A DNA stretch of 64,000 bases from Enterococcus gallinarum NBRC 100675 (GCF_001544275.1 NZ_BCQE01000006.1:110324-174323), one strand, 5' to 3'; shown: positions 48,825 through 60,015, numbered from the stretch's first letter. Numbers and translations are program-made. Notes: generated from the sequence alone by a model not told the origin.

Positions 48825-49589
48825 ATGGCACGTATTATTTCGGTGGCAAATCAAAAAGGCGGCGTAGGCAAAACAACAACTACAGTCAATCTGGGTGCTT
48901 GTTTGGCCTATGTAGGTAAAAAAGTCTTACTAGTAGATATTGATGCTCAAGGAAACGCCACGAGTGGAGTAGGAATTCGTAAACCAGATGTTGATAAAGA
49001 TATCTACGATGTATTGGTGAATGAAACACCAATCGTAGAGGCAATATTGCCAAGTAGTCGTGAGAATTTAGATATTGTTCCTGCGACGATTCAATTAGCT
49101 GGTGCTGAAATTGAATTAACTTCAATGATGGCTCGGGAATCTCGTTTGAAATCGGCATTGAATGAAATTAAAGATCAATATGACTATATATTTATTGATT
49201 GCCCCCCCTCTCTTGGACATTTGACGATCAACGCTTTTACAGCCAGCGACTCTATTTTAATACCCGTTCAATGTGAATATTACGCATTGGAAGGACTAAG
49301 TCAGTTATTGAATACCGTGCGTCTAGTTCAAAAGCACTTTAATCCTGAATTAGAAATTGAAGGTGTTTTGTTGACAATGTACGATGCACGGACAAATCTA
49401 GGTGCTGAAGTAGTAGAAGAAGTTCGTCGTTATTTCCAAGAAAAAGTTTATGAGACAATTATTCCACGTAATGTACGCTTATCAGAAGCCCCAAGTCATG
49501 GTCTATCTATTATTGATTATGACCCACGTTCAAAGGGTGCTGAAGTATATCAGACATTAGCAAAGGAAGTGTTAACTCGTGAAAAATAA
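48825..49589 (+). CDS. parA: Chromosome partitioning ATPase ParA (Soj)
   Basis: The 254-residue deviant Walker ATPase has KGGVGKTTTTVNLGA near residue 11, DIDAQGNATSGVG, and DCPPSLGHLTINA. Chromosomal ParA/Soj acts with ParB on segregation and modulates DnaA activity. It overlaps parB (GTG within its 3' end). Enterococci do not sporulate, so its role is segregation and initiation control. AGGAGG precedes the ATG. Confidence 0.96.
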   Translation: MARIISVANQKGGVGKTTTTVNLGACLAYVGKKVLLVDIDAQGNATSGVGIRKPDVDKDIYDVLVNETPIVEAILPSSRENLDIVPATIQLAGAEIELTSMMARESRLKSALNEIKDQYDYIFIDCPPSLGHLTINAFTASDSILIPVQCEYYALEGLSQLLNTVRLVQKHFNPELEIEGVLLTMYDARTNLGAEVVEEVRRYFQEKVYETIIPRNVRLSEAPSHGLSIIDYDPRSKGAEVYQTLAKEVLTREK

Positions 49590-50469
49590 AGGGAAAGGTT
49601 TAGGACGGGGGATCGATGCACTATTTCAAGATCTTCAAGGCTTAGAAGAAGTAGATATCAAAACAGAGGAAGTGGTTGAGCTCCCTTTAAATGAATTAAG
49701 ACCAAACCCTTACCAGCCACGTAAAACCTTCGATGAAGTCTCACTTCAAGAACTAGCTAATTCAATTCAACACGCAGGTGTTTTTCAGCCGATTATTGTT
49801 AGAAAATCTACTGTAAAGGGCTATGAAATCATTGCTGGTGAACGACGTTTTCGTGCATCCAAGTTAGCAAAAAAAGAAACGATACCTGCAATTATTCGTG
49901 ATTTTGATGAAGAAGCAATGATGCAAGTAGCTGTTCTAGAGAATCTGCAAAGAGAAGATTTAAATCCTTTAGAAGAGGCTGAAGCGTATGAAATGCTGAT
50001 GAAAAATCTTAAATTAACACAAGCAGAAGTGGCAACACGATTAGGCAAAAGTCGTCCTTATATTGCAAATTATCTTCGTCTATTATCATTGCCAAAATTG
50101 GTAAAAGAGATGGTACAAGATGAACGCTTATCAATGGGACAAGCGCGCACACTGCTAGGGTTAAAAAACAAAGATCTGATTTTAAAATTAGCTAATCGCT
50201 GTGTAAAAGAAAATCTTACTGTTCGCCAGTTAGAACAATTAGTGTCTGAAATGAATGATGCCAAAAATGAGAAGAAGAAAATTCCTCGTTTGATTCGTGA
50301 AAAACCCTATTATTTGCGGGAAAGTGAAGAACGACTAATGGACAAGTTTGGGACAAATGTTGAAATCCATGAAAAGGAAGGTAAGGGGAAAATAGAGATT
50401 GAGTACCTTTCACAGAAAGATTTGACACGAATCCTTGATTTATTGAATATTCAATTTGATGAAGCTTGA
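49579..50469 (+). CDS. parB: Chromosome partitioning protein ParB (Spo0J)
   Basis: A 296-residue CTP-dependent DNA clamp with the ParB nuclease-like CTPase fold (PNPYQPRKTFDEVSLQELANSI; GERRFRASKLA), the central helix-turn-helix (LTQAEVATRLGKSRPYIANYLRLL) and a C-terminal dimer domain. It starts at GTG inside the end of parA. It should bind the parS-like sites found at 27513, 28486 and 54240. The second ParB-like protein Noc is not seen in this window. Confidence 0.95.
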   Translation: MKNKGKGLGRGIDALFQDLQGLEEVDIKTEEVVELPLNELRPNPYQPRKTFDEVSLQELANSIQHAGVFQPIIVRKSTVKGYEIIAGERRFRASKLAKKETIPAIIRDFDEEAMMQVAVLENLQREDLNPLEEAEAYEMLMKNLKLTQAEVATRLGKSRPYIANYLRLLSLPKLVKEMVQDERLSMGQARTLLGLKNKDLILKLANRCVKENLTVRQLEQLVSEMNDAKNEKKKIPRLIREKPYYLRESEERLMDKFGTNVEIHEKEGKGKIEIEYLSQKDLTRILDLLNIQFDEA

Positions 50470-50479
50470 GGTGATAAAT

Positions 50480-50668
50480 ATGTATGATCTTGGTGACATT
50501 GTTGAAATGAAAAAACCCCATGCATGTAAAGCAAACCGTTGGGAAATTATCCGTATGGGTGCGGACATCAAAATAAAATGTACGAACTGTGGCCATATTG
50601 TTATGCTTACTCGCCGTGAGTTCGACAAAAAAATGAAAAAAATCCTAGAAAAAAAAGAGAAAGAGTGA
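50480..50668 (+). CDS. DUF951 family protein
   Basis: The 62-residue protein begins MYDLGDIVEMKKPHACKANRWEIIRMGADIKIKC and has one CTNCGH zinc-type pair and an earlier cysteine (HACKAN). It fits DUF951, found between parB and ychF in many Firmicutes. The start follows GAGGTG. Function is unknown; zinc binding is inferred. Lys-rich C-terminal end. Confidence 0.88.
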   Translation: MYDLGDIVEMKKPHACKANRWEIIRMGADIKIKCTNCGHIVMLTRREFDKKMKKILEKKEKE

Positions 50669-50676
50669 AATAATAA

Positions 50677-51777
50677 ATGGCTTTAACTGCTGGAATCGTT
50701 GGACTACCTAATGTAGGTAAATCTACTTTATTTAATGCTATAACGAAAGCTGGAGCAGAAGCAGCAAACTATCCTTTTGCTACGATCGATCCAAATGTAG
50801 GGATGGTTGAAGTCCCTGATTGGCGTTTACAACGTTTGACGGAATTAGTACATCCTAAAAAAACTGTACCGACAACATTTGAATTTACGGATATCGCAGG
50901 AATCGTTCGCGGAGCTAGTAAAGGAGAAGGACTAGGAAATCAATTTCTAAGTCATATCCGTCAGGTAGATGCTATTTGTCATGTAGTCCGTTGTTTTGAT
51001 GATGACAATATTACACACGTTGAAGGACGGGTAGATCCACTAGCGGATATCGATACTATCAATTTAGAATTAGTCTTGGCTGATTTAGAATCTATCAATA
51101 AACGTTATGCACGTGTTGCTAAAGTTGCGAAAACAAAAGATAAAGATGCTGTAGCTGAATTAGCAGTTTTAGATAAAATTAAACCTGTTTTAGAAGAAGG
51201 TTTATCCGCACGTTCTATCGAATTTACCGAAGAAGAACAAAAAATCGTTAGAGGATTGTTTTTGCTGACAACAAAACCTGTTCTATATGTAGCAAACGTT
51301 GCAGAAGATGATGTGGCAAATGCAGAAGAGAATCCATATGTTAAAAGTGTGAAAGAATTTGCCGAGAGTGAACATGCGGAAGTGATCGTCATTAGTGCTC
51401 GAGCAGAAGAAGAAATCGCTGAATTGGATGATGAAGATAAAGCAGAATTTTTGGAAGCTTTAGGCATTGAAGAATCTGGTTTAGATCAACTGATTCGTGC
51501 GGCCTATGATTTATTAGGATTAGCCACTTACTTTACAGCTGGGGAACAAGAGGTTCGTGCATGGACTTTCCGAAAAGGAATCAAAGCGCCTCAAGCTGCA
51601 GGAATTATTCATACAGATTTCGAGCGAGGGTTTATCCGTGCAGAAACTGTTTCCTTTGAAGATTTGGATAAGTATGGCAATATGCATGCAGCAAAAGAAG
51701 CTGGGCGTGTTCGTTTAGAAGGAAAAGAATACGTCGTTCAAGACGGCGATGTTATGTTATTCCGTTTTAATGTATAA
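50677..51777 (+). CDS. ychF: Redox-regulated ATPase YchF (OLA1 type)
   Basis: An Obg-family protein of 366 residues that prefers ATP. G1 is GLPNVGKSTLFNAI, followed by TIDPNVGMVEVPD, DIAGIVRGASKGEGLGNQFL (G3), and the noncanonical NVAE in place of NKxD, which explains ATP use. The C-terminal TGS domain (GEQEVRAWTFRKGIKAPQAAGIIHTDFERGFIRAE) is complete. Roles in ribosome and stress physiology are reported for the family. Confidence 0.96.
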   Translation: MALTAGIVGLPNVGKSTLFNAITKAGAEAANYPFATIDPNVGMVEVPDWRLQRLTELVHPKKTVPTTFEFTDIAGIVRGASKGEGLGNQFLSHIRQVDAICHVVRCFDDDNITHVEGRVDPLADIDTINLELVLADLESINKRYARVAKVAKTKDKDAVAELAVLDKIKPVLEEGLSARSIEFTEEEQKIVRGLFLLTTKPVLYVANVAEDDVANAEENPYVKSVKEFAESEHAEVIVISARAEEEIAELDDEDKAEFLEALGIEESGLDQLIRAAYDLLGLATYFTAGEQEVRAWTFRKGIKAPQAAGIIHTDFERGFIRAETVSFEDLDKYGNMHAAKEAGRVRLEGKEYVVQDGDVMLFRFNV

Positions 51778-51850
51778 AAGGCTTTCTTCCAAAAAAAAAT
51801 ATGGTAAAATGTCCTTTGTGAAGAAATCACGCAGAAGGGAGAAATGATTT

Positions 51851-52543
51851 ATGGAACCAGAAACTCTGCGCTCGTATGTTTCCGAAAATCGTGAATTAGA
51901 AAAACAACTAACAAAACGTAACCAACAATATATTTTTGATTTAAAAAAATCTTTGGAGGCAGCTAATCTTTCTGAAGAAGAAAAAACTGTCGCATTACAT
52001 GAGATGTTACCGATTCTTGTTCAAGAACAAAAAGGTGGTAAAACCGCTAGACAACTTTTTGGGACAGTCTCTGAACGTACGGAAGCAATCATCACGAAGC
52101 CAGTTGAACAAAAAGAATCAGGTCCATTCTTGATGTGGTTAGACAATACGTTGCTTATTTTAGGTATTTTTGGATTAATGCTCGGCGTGATGGGGGTATT
52201 TACAAAAGGTCAAGCACAGCCTTACGGATTGTTGACCCTCTTCTTAATGGCCATGTTAGCTGGTTGGGTCTTCTACTTAATGTACAAGTACATGTATCAA
52301 TATGAACGTCCAGGCGCAGATAAAAGTAAACGTCCGAAAATGTGGAAAATTATTTTGATTTTAGTTGGAGCTTTCTTAGTATGGATCGTGACTATCTCAC
52401 TTTCTGCTATGCTTCAACCACCACTTAATCCACAGGTCGACCCATTAATCGAAATTGTGATTGGGGCTGTGGCACTAGCAGCTAAATATTACTTGAAGAA
52501 GAAATACAATATTATTAGTAGCTTATCTGTTCCTAGAGGATAA
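51851..52543 (+). CDS. DUF1129 family membrane protein
   Basis: The 230-residue protein has a charged, helical N-terminal half (about 1-85, rich in Glu/Lys, possibly coiled) and four to five membrane helices from about 92. This is the DUF1129 pattern, common in lactic acid bacteria near ychF. AAGGGAG precedes the ATG; a TAAAAT -10 element lies upstream. No function is known. A terminator follows. Confidence 0.85.
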   Translation: MEPETLRSYVSENRELEKQLTKRNQQYIFDLKKSLEAANLSEEEKTVALHEMLPILVQEQKGGKTARQLFGTVSERTEAIITKPVEQKESGPFLMWLDNTLLILGIFGLMLGVMGVFTKGQAQPYGLLTLFLMAMLAGWVFYLMYKYMYQYERPGADKSKRPKMWKIILILVGAFLVWIVTISLSAMLQPPLNPQVDPLIEIVIGAVALAAKYYLKKKYNIISSLSVPRG

Positions 52544-52552
52544 TAATAAGTT

Positions 52553-52586
52553 CCCACATGTCATTAATGCGTGTGGGTCTTTTTTA
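52553..52586 (+). terminator. Terminator after the DUF1129 gene
   Basis: CCCACA (52553-52558) pairs with TGTGGG (52572-52577) and is followed by T-rich sequence (TCTTTTTTATT). Confidence 0.75.
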
Positions 52587-52735
52587 TTATGTGTCATACA
52601 AGAGGGAGAAAATAGAAATCTTTTGTGATTGTGGCTGTTTTCTCAGATTACACAGGAATAAATAAGAAAGCTTTCCGAATAGTTGACTTATGAAAAAATA
52701 TTTGCTATTTTTTTAAAAATACATATTAACTTTAA

Positions 52736-54235
<1,500 letters not shown>

Positions 54236-54239
54236 AAAT

Positions 54240-54255
54240 TGTTTCACGTGAAAAC
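54240..54255. promoter_or_regulatory. parS-like site after guaB
   Basis: TGTTTCACGTGAAAAC matches the parS consensus up to the last two bases (14 of 16). It lies four bases after the guaB stop, about 16 kb to the right of oriC. ParB binding is inferred. Confidence 0.55.
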
Positions 54256-54263
54256 ATTAAATA

Positions 54264-54309
54264 AAAATGGCGGCCAGTAGTCTTAATAAGACACTGACCG
54301 CCATTTTTT
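54264..54309. terminator. Bidirectional terminator between guaB and the exporter
   Basis: AAAAATGGCGG and CCGCCATTTTTT pair, with inner stems CAGT/ACTG and AGTCTT/AAGACA. Runs of A and T on both sides serve guaB and the convergent permease gene. Confidence 0.88.
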
Positions 54310-54320
54310 GTATGAGAAAA

Positions 54321-57023
54321 TTATTCATTTGATTTCAATGCGTCGATCATATCAACATGCTTCAATTTATAATGAGTAACCAACATAACAATGATTGTAA
54401 ATAAAATGGTCATGCCGCCGGCTAACGCATAAGCAGCCCAACTAATCACTAATGGAAAAACCATGTTTTCCATTGATGCCTGTCGGAGAATAAAATCAGT
54501 CAGTAAGTATCCGACTCCATAACCAGCTAGAATCCCTAGCAAAGTAAAGACAACATTCTCACGAACAATATACATTGTAACTTCTTTGTCGTAAAAACCT
54601 AAAACTTTAATTGTAGAGAGTTCCCGAATCCTTTCCGATACATTAATGTTTGTTAAATTGTATAGAACAACAAATGCCAAGGCGCCAGATAAAATGACCA
54701 AGATAAGAACAATGGAATTCAGATTTCCCATGGACTCATTTTGCGCTTTGATTTGACTAGACAGGAAGGTAGTATTCTGAACTTGGTCTGTTTTCAATAG
54801 TTCTTTAGCTAATGCGTCTTCTTGCTTTTGTTTCATCTTTTTACTCTTGATAAGAAGCGATGTAGGCTGATAGTTTGTATTTGTTGCTTTTTCATAGTCG
54901 TTTCTAGAAAGATAAAGTGAGTTACCTAAATAATTTTCAGCGATGCCAGCTACCTTCACTGTTACAGCTGTTTGATCCTTATCATAAAAGGTTAGCTCAT
55001 CTCCAATGTGGATATCAAAAAGCTCCGCATATTTCATCGTTAGGATGGCCCCATCATCTAGTGACATTTTTTTTCCATCGGCAGAGTGTAGATGCATATA
55101 GTTCGAAAATGAGTCAGTATCAGAAGGTACCACTAAAGACAGACTTTGCTTTCCTTGTTCTTTGGACCGTAACTCAATTGTTTCATTCAATACAAGCAGG
55201 GATTGTTGAATTGTTGGATCTTCTTCTAATATTTCAAAAACTTCGGTATTGTTTGCTTTACTATCTTTTAATGTGACGATTGCTTGGTAATCAGTGATAG
55301 GACCAAATTGTTTTTGCGAAACAGCACTTAATGAATCTTTTAGACCCACTCCAGCGACCATAAGTCCTGCACATCCTGCGATCCCAATTATTGCCATAAT
55401 CATTCGTGACTTATAGCGAAAAATGTTTCGGTAACTGATTTTTTGATTAAAGCTCAAGCGTGACCAAAGTGGTTGAATGTATTCTAGAAAAATTCTTTTC
55501 CCTGGCTTTGGTGCACGTGCCTGCAATAGTTGCGCTGGTTTTTCTCGCAAATCACGATAGAGGACAACAAGGGCTGCACCTAAAGTAGCAAGAATAAAGG
55601 CGACTGTAGCTTGAATGATTGGCCCCCAAACATAGTAAACTCGGACACCACCTAAAAGATACCGTTCACTAGAAAGAAAATAGATTAGTCGAGGTAGAAA
55701 TTCGATACCTAGTACAGCTCCTAAGAGAATTCCTATACTAGATGATAAAAGAGCATAGATGATATATTTTCGAGCTATCTCTCTTTTTGCATATCCCAAA
55801 GCCTTTAATGTGCCAATTTCTTTTCGATTTTCTTCTACCATTCTAGTCATGGTGGTAAAAGTTATTAAAGCTGCTATAAAAAAGAAGAATACTGGAAAGA
55901 CATTTGCAATTGCTGCTATACGATCAGATAAACCGCCGTATTCTTGAAACCCAGGATTATCTTTTCTTAGATTAAATAAATAAGTAGGCTCTTCCATTTC
56001 ATTTATTTCATCTTCTTTTTTTTGTAATGTAGATTCTGCATCAGCTAACTTCTCTTTTTCTTCATTGATTTGATTTTGTTGTTTAGTCAATGTCGATTCA
56101 GCAGTTTTCAGTTGTTCAATAGCACCAGCTTGTTGTTGAGACGGTAACAGAAGGATTGCACTTTTTTGTTGTTCAATCTGAGCTTTAGCAGCATCTAATT
56201 CTGTTTGTGCATCTAATAGCTGCGCTTTTCCAGTTTCAATTTTTTCCTTAGCAGGTTTCAATTCTTCCATTGCGTCATGTTTGATTTCTGCTACACGTTC
56301 TTGTGGACGATCAGCAAAAAGCGTTTCTACTTTTTCTTGATTCTTTTCCATTTTTTCTTGATAGGAATCAGAGTAAGTTTCTAAATCTTTCACATTATCA
56401 AAAGACAGATAGAGCACCGATTGGACATCACTCAGAAATTGATTTTCGGGAAGGTAAGCAAAATATGTTACTGTACCACTGCCAACATTCGCATAGCCTC
56501 GTTCAGCTTTACTGATAAATAGGGGAGAGTCGGCAAAACCAACGATTTTGAAGTTTTTATCCTTTATAGTATCCTGCGAGTCGATAGTATAAGTATCGTT
56601 TAACTGATAGCCATATTCTTTCGCTTGTGTATCTAAGACAATTTCATTGCTATTCTTTGGTAAATGGCCTTCTTCAAGGATTAATGCGTTTTGTTCATGG
56701 TTTTTGTTGTAAGAATTGATTTGGACGACTTCATCTGCTTCTGCTACATAATAAAATTGGTAGCCTGATTCCACTTGAATCCCTGACTCTTTAGCTACTT
56801 TAAGATCTTGATCGGTGATACCTAGTGTTGATGTAACCTGCATATCGGCTAAGTTATGTTCATCAACGTAAGTACTTGCAGAATGATTCAAAATAGGCCC
56901 AGTTGCTTTGACACCTACATACAAAAAAGTACCTAGAAAGATGATTAATACAATAGCGATAAATCTTCCTTTAGACTGTTTGATTTCTCGTAAGCTTGCT
57001 TTTAAATACGTCTTATTTTTCAT
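54321..57023 (-). CDS. ABC transporter permease, FtsX family
   Basis: A 900-residue protein with a first membrane helix (about 19-40), a large extracytoplasmic part containing a coiled coil (about 255-345), a FtsX core with several helices (about 365-495), a second extracytoplasmic part, and a C-terminal FtsX core (about 770-895). This duplicated MacB/FtsX-like plan fits export or mechanotransmission systems for peptides, lipids or antimicrobials. It is co-transcribed with the ATPase at 57034. Substrate unknown. An AGGAGG site lies before the ATG. Confidence 0.85.
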   Translation of the reverse strand: MKNKTYLKASLREIKQSKGRFIAIVLIIFLGTFLYVGVKATGPILNHSASTYVDEHNLADMQVTSTLGITDQDLKVAKESGIQVESGYQFYYVAEADEVVQINSYNKNHEQNALILEEGHLPKNSNEIVLDTQAKEYGYQLNDTYTIDSQDTIKDKNFKIVGFADSPLFISKAERGYANVGSGTVTYFAYLPENQFLSDVQSVLYLSFDNVKDLETYSDSYQEKMEKNQEKVETLFADRPQERVAEIKHDAMEELKPAKEKIETGKAQLLDAQTELDAAKAQIEQQKSAILLLPSQQQAGAIEQLKTAESTLTKQQNQINEEKEKLADAESTLQKKEDEINEMEEPTYLFNLRKDNPGFQEYGGLSDRIAAIANVFPVFFFFIAALITFTTMTRMVEENRKEIGTLKALGYAKREIARKYIIYALLSSSIGILLGAVLGIEFLPRLIYFLSSERYLLGGVRVYYVWGPIIQATVAFILATLGAALVVLYRDLREKPAQLLQARAPKPGKRIFLEYIQPLWSRLSFNQKISYRNIFRYKSRMIMAIIGIAGCAGLMVAGVGLKDSLSAVSQKQFGPITDYQAIVTLKDSKANNTEVFEILEEDPTIQQSLLVLNETIELRSKEQGKQSLSLVVPSDTDSFSNYMHLHSADGKKMSLDDGAILTMKYAELFDIHIGDELTFYDKDQTAVTVKVAGIAENYLGNSLYLSRNDYEKATNTNYQPTSLLIKSKKMKQKQEDALAKELLKTDQVQNTTFLSSQIKAQNESMGNLNSIVLILVILSGALAFVVLYNLTNINVSERIRELSTIKVLGFYDKEVTMYIVRENVVFTLLGILAGYGVGYLLTDFILRQASMENMVFPLVISWAAYALAGGMTILFTIIVMLVTHYKLKHVDMIDALKSNE

Positions 57024-57033
57024 TTATTTCCTC

Positions 57034-57759
57034 CTACCAAACGATCTCATCGATTGAAATAGGGGAGTCATTAATTTCTACAGAGCGCACGGTAGCATCA
57101 TTAATACGAATCACGCGATCAGCAATGGGAGCAATGGCACTGTTGTGCGTAATGATTAAAACAGTATTTCCAGCTTGACGGCTTGCGCTTTGCAACAGCT
57201 TCAATACTTGTTTACCGGTTTCAAAATCTAATGCTCCTGTTGGTTCGTCACAAAGAAGTAATTTCGGGTTTTTTGCTAGCGCTCGGGCGATGGACACTCG
57301 TTGCTGTTCGCCACCTGATAATTGAGAAGGAAAGTTATTGGATCTATTTTCTAATCCTACTTGCTTAAGCACATCAGCTGGGTCAAGTGCGTTCGGTGAT
57401 ATCTCTGTTGCTAACTCGATATTTTCTTTTGCTGTTAGATTTGGAACTAAATTATAAAATTGAAAAACGAAGCCTACGTCTTTGCGCCGATATTCTGTAA
57501 GTTGTTTATCCGAAAATTGTGCAATATCAATATTATCAATAATGATTTGACCTTCATCAGGTGAATCCATCCCACCTAATATATTTAGAATAGTCGATTT
57601 TCCAGCTCCGCTTGGACCTAAAATAACGACTAGTTCTCCTTCTTCAATTGAAAAGGATAGGTCTTCATTAGCGGTAATCGTGGTTTCGCCCATTTTATAT
57701 CTTTTATACGTATTTTTTACTTCTACATAACTCATATAACGCCTCCATATTTTGAACAC
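57034..57759 (-). CDS. ABC transporter ATPase, MacB/LolD type
   Basis: The 241-residue ATPase has Walker A GPSGAGKST near residue 46, Q-loop FVFQFYNLVPNL, signature LSGGEQQRVSIARAL, Walker B LLLCDEPTGALD and switch histidine LIITHN. It pairs with the downstream 900-residue permease. It sits next to and divergent from a TetR gene, implying control of the pair by it. The likely ATG choices are 57759 or the internal MSYVEVKNTYKRY at 57735, which is where family homology begins. Confidence 0.93.
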   Translation of the reverse strand: MFKIWRRYMSYVEVKNTYKRYKMGETTITANEDLSFSIEEGELVVILGPSGAGKSTILNILGGMDSPDEGQIIIDNIDIAQFSDKQLTEYRRKDVGFVFQFYNLVPNLTAKENIELATEISPNALDPADVLKQVGLENRSNNFPSQLSGGEQQRVSIARALAKNPKLLLCDEPTGALDFETGKQVLKLLQSASRQAGNTVLIITHNSAIAPIADRVIRINDATVRSVEINDSPISIDEIVW

Positions 57760-57781
57760 CTGTTGATTTAATCACATAGCG

Positions 57782-57811
57782 TTAGTATACTAAGAAAGAA
57801 AAAAAGGGGCA
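57782..57811 (-). promoter_or_regulatory. Exporter promoter with a palindromic operator on the -10
   Basis: TTAGTATACTAA (57782-57793) is a perfect 12-bp palindrome. On the minus strand the -10 TATACT lies inside it and a -35-like TTGCCC stands 17 bases upstream. The divergent tetR gene starts about 90 bases away. The likely reading is that TetR binds here and represses the exporter. Confidence 0.55.
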
Positions 57812-57881
57812 ATCCTCAAATCTTATTCATCTGTTATTAAATAAACATTTAAGTTATTTTTGTATAGAAAGGATTGAAGTT

Positions 57882-58430
57882 ATGGTAGGAATAGTTGGAA
57901 ATCGCCGAACACAATATACAAAAAAAGTGATTCGAAAAGCATTTCAAGAGATTTTGATGGAAAAAGAATTTGAAAAAATCACAATTACAGAGATTGCCCA
58001 GCGTGCTGATATCAATCGGGGAACTTTTTATAAGTATTACAAAGATACTGCAGACCTTTTAGAGGAGATTGAGAAAGAAATCGTTGAACAAATTGCAGAT
58101 AATTTGCAACAAGAAAATCTCCCATTAGATCTATGGCTAGAAAAATTATTACTTATACTGCAAGAAAATCCTAGTGTAAGTCATTTGATCCTGCTTAATA
58201 ACAGTCATTTATTAGATTTGTTATTGGAAAAAATCAGACCGGAAACGTTTAAACGCTTTACTATTTATTTCGAAGATGCAACAAGAGAAGAATTAGAGTT
58301 ATGTTTGAGTTATTTTGTCTGTGGTTCGATCGGGTTGATTGAACGCTGGCTGAAAGATTTTTCTGAGATGCAGCCTAAAGTAGTTGCTGATTTACTTATT
58401 CAAATATTTACTACAAATGTTTATGAATAA
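57882..58430 (+). CDS. TetR family transcriptional regulator
   Basis: The 182-residue protein has an N-terminal TetR helix-turn-helix (KKVIRKAFQEILMEKEFEKITITEIAQRADINRGTFYKYYKD, residues about 12-53) and a ligand-binding C-terminal part typical of TetR_C 8 proteins. AAAGG precedes the ATG. It is divergent from the ABC exporter and probably its repressor; a matching palindrome overlaps the exporter promoter. The inducer is unknown. A terminator follows. Confidence 0.88.
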   Translation: MVGIVGNRRTQYTKKVIRKAFQEILMEKEFEKITITEIAQRADINRGTFYKYYKDTADLLEEIEKEIVEQIADNLQQENLPLDLWLEKLLLILQENPSVSHLILLNNSHLLDLLLEKIRPETFKRFTIYFEDATREELELCLSYFVCGSIGLIERWLKDFSEMQPKVVADLLIQIFTTNVYE

Positions 58431-58466
58431 AAGAAAAGCGAACGCCAATACGTTCGCTTTTCTTTT
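58431..58466. terminator. Bidirectional terminator between tetR and the deacetylase
   Basis: AAAAGCGAACG and CGTTCGCTTTT pair around a 6-base loop (58434-58461), with A- and T-rich flanks; the two genes are convergent. Confidence 0.88.
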
Positions 58467-60015
58467 ATTCTACTAGTCGTTCATCATTCATACCAAAATA
58501 TTGATGCAATGGTTTTTGTTTTCCTGACAATAGTTGATCGATCGTCACAAATTCGTATCCTTCATTTTTTAACATAGTGATCAATCCTGGTACAGCTTTG
58601 ACTGATTCAGGATGGATATCGTGGATTAAGATGATTGCGCCATTAAAGACATTCTGTTTGACAACATTATTGATTGTTCCAGGATTTTTTGATTTCCAAT
58701 CCTGTGAGTCAATATCCCATTGAATAATTGGCATGCCAATTGTTTCAGCACTTTTTTTATCAATAGCGCCATAAGGGGGACGGATATTGCGAGGCAAGAC
58801 GCCTGTAGCCTTGAAAATAGCTTTGTTGGTTTTATTCATTTCACTTTGTAATTCATCTGTCGAAAGTGTATTCAATTGTGGATGAGAATACGAGTGACTT
58901 GCTACCTCATGACCCTCGTCGTGGACTTGTTTTGCAACATCTGGATTTTGATCCACCATCTGTCCTAACATGAAAAAAGTAGCTTTCACGTTATCTGTTT
59001 TTAGTATATTCAACAAATCAAGTGTTGAGCTATTATTTGGACCATCATCAAAAGTAAGAGCGACGTACTTTTTATTTTCATCTAATGCAGGTAATGTATC
59101 TTTTATACTTTCTTGCGAAACCAGATCTGTATCAATGAATGGCGCAATATCTTTATATTTTAGAGTGACTTTAGAAGTTCCAGTTGAATTTTTTGGTAAG
59201 ACGATAGTCAATTCATCAGGTGTATAAGTCATTTTACTATCATAAGAAATTCTATCCATTGTTAATACAGCATCAATGATTTTTTCAGGTTCTTTGGCTT
59301 GATCAAGTATGGATTGCTGAATTACCTGTTGAATACCTAAAAGGCTTCCTTCATCTGGAATCAAATCCTTATTTGTAATTTCTTTGCCAGTTTTTTTGAA
59401 AATACAGATATCTTTCTCAGAAATACTATCTGGCTTTTTGAAATTTTCCTTACTGCGATCCCAGATAAAACTATCTGCTTCAATTCTATATTGACTAACT
59501 TTAGAAGATATTGCTGTTGCTTTTATTCTGGCAACTGTAAGCACTTCTTTTTCACGATGCTTTTTTTGTTGCTTTTGAGCAAGCTCGTCTAAGAGCTGGT
59601 TTGCATTTTTGAAAGGAACAGTATTTTCATCAACTGGACGGTAAACAATGCACTTATTTTCTCCGTCATTTATAGTATCTATTTTCGTTGAAATTCCACT
59701 TTGGTCTTGCTCTTCTTGAATTGAAGCCATGAGATTTTTTGCAGCAGTTTCATATTTGGCTTGAGCTTCTGCTTCTTGCTGTTTTAATGTATAAACAATA
59801 TAGCCGCCAGTAGCGACAATTACTAGAATAAGTGCGGTAAACAATGCGAATATATACTTGCTATAATTAGATTTTTTCTTCGGTATTTTTGGTTGTTTGT
59901 TTTCGTTTCCGGTTTTGGGCTTTACAGCTTCATTCAATTGATTGGTATTTTCACAGGTATTAGGTTCTTGTTTGTGACGTTGGCTACGACGTGCATAGGT
60001 ATTTTTGTCAGACAT
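58465..60015 (-). CDS. pgdA: Membrane-anchored polysaccharide deacetylase, PgdA type
   Basis: The 516-residue protein has a cytosolic tail, one membrane helix (about 53-76), an extracellular mixed domain of about 230 residues (DUF3298-like in layout), and a NodB deacetylase domain from about 315. Motifs are intact: TFDDGP (321-326, metal and base Asp), HSYSHP (374-379, metal His), RPPYGA, DSQDWK and LIHDIH. It most likely deacetylates N-acetylglucosamine in peptidoglycan and confers lysozyme tolerance, as shown for PgdA homologues; this is inferred here. Confidence 0.85.
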   Translation of the reverse strand: MSDKNTYARRSQRHKQEPNTCENTNQLNEAVKPKTGNENKQPKIPKKKSNYSKYIFALFTALILVIVATGGYIVYTLKQQEAEAQAKYETAAKNLMASIQEEQDQSGISTKIDTINDGENKCIVYRPVDENTVPFKNANQLLDELAQKQQKKHREKEVLTVARIKATAISSKVSQYRIEADSFIWDRSKENFKKPDSISEKDICIFKKTGKEITNKDLIPDEGSLLGIQQVIQQSILDQAKEPEKIIDAVLTMDRISYDSKMTYTPDELTIVLPKNSTGTSKVTLKYKDIAPFIDTDLVSQESIKDTLPALDENKKYVALTFDDGPNNSSTLDLLNILKTDNVKATFFMLGQMVDQNPDVAKQVHDEGHEVASHSYSHPQLNTLSTDELQSEMNKTNKAIFKATGVLPRNIRPPYGAIDKKSAETIGMPIIQWDIDSQDWKSKNPGTINNVVKQNVFNGAIILIHDIHPESVKAVPGLITMLKNEGYEFVTIDQLLSGKQKPLHQYFGMNDERLVE

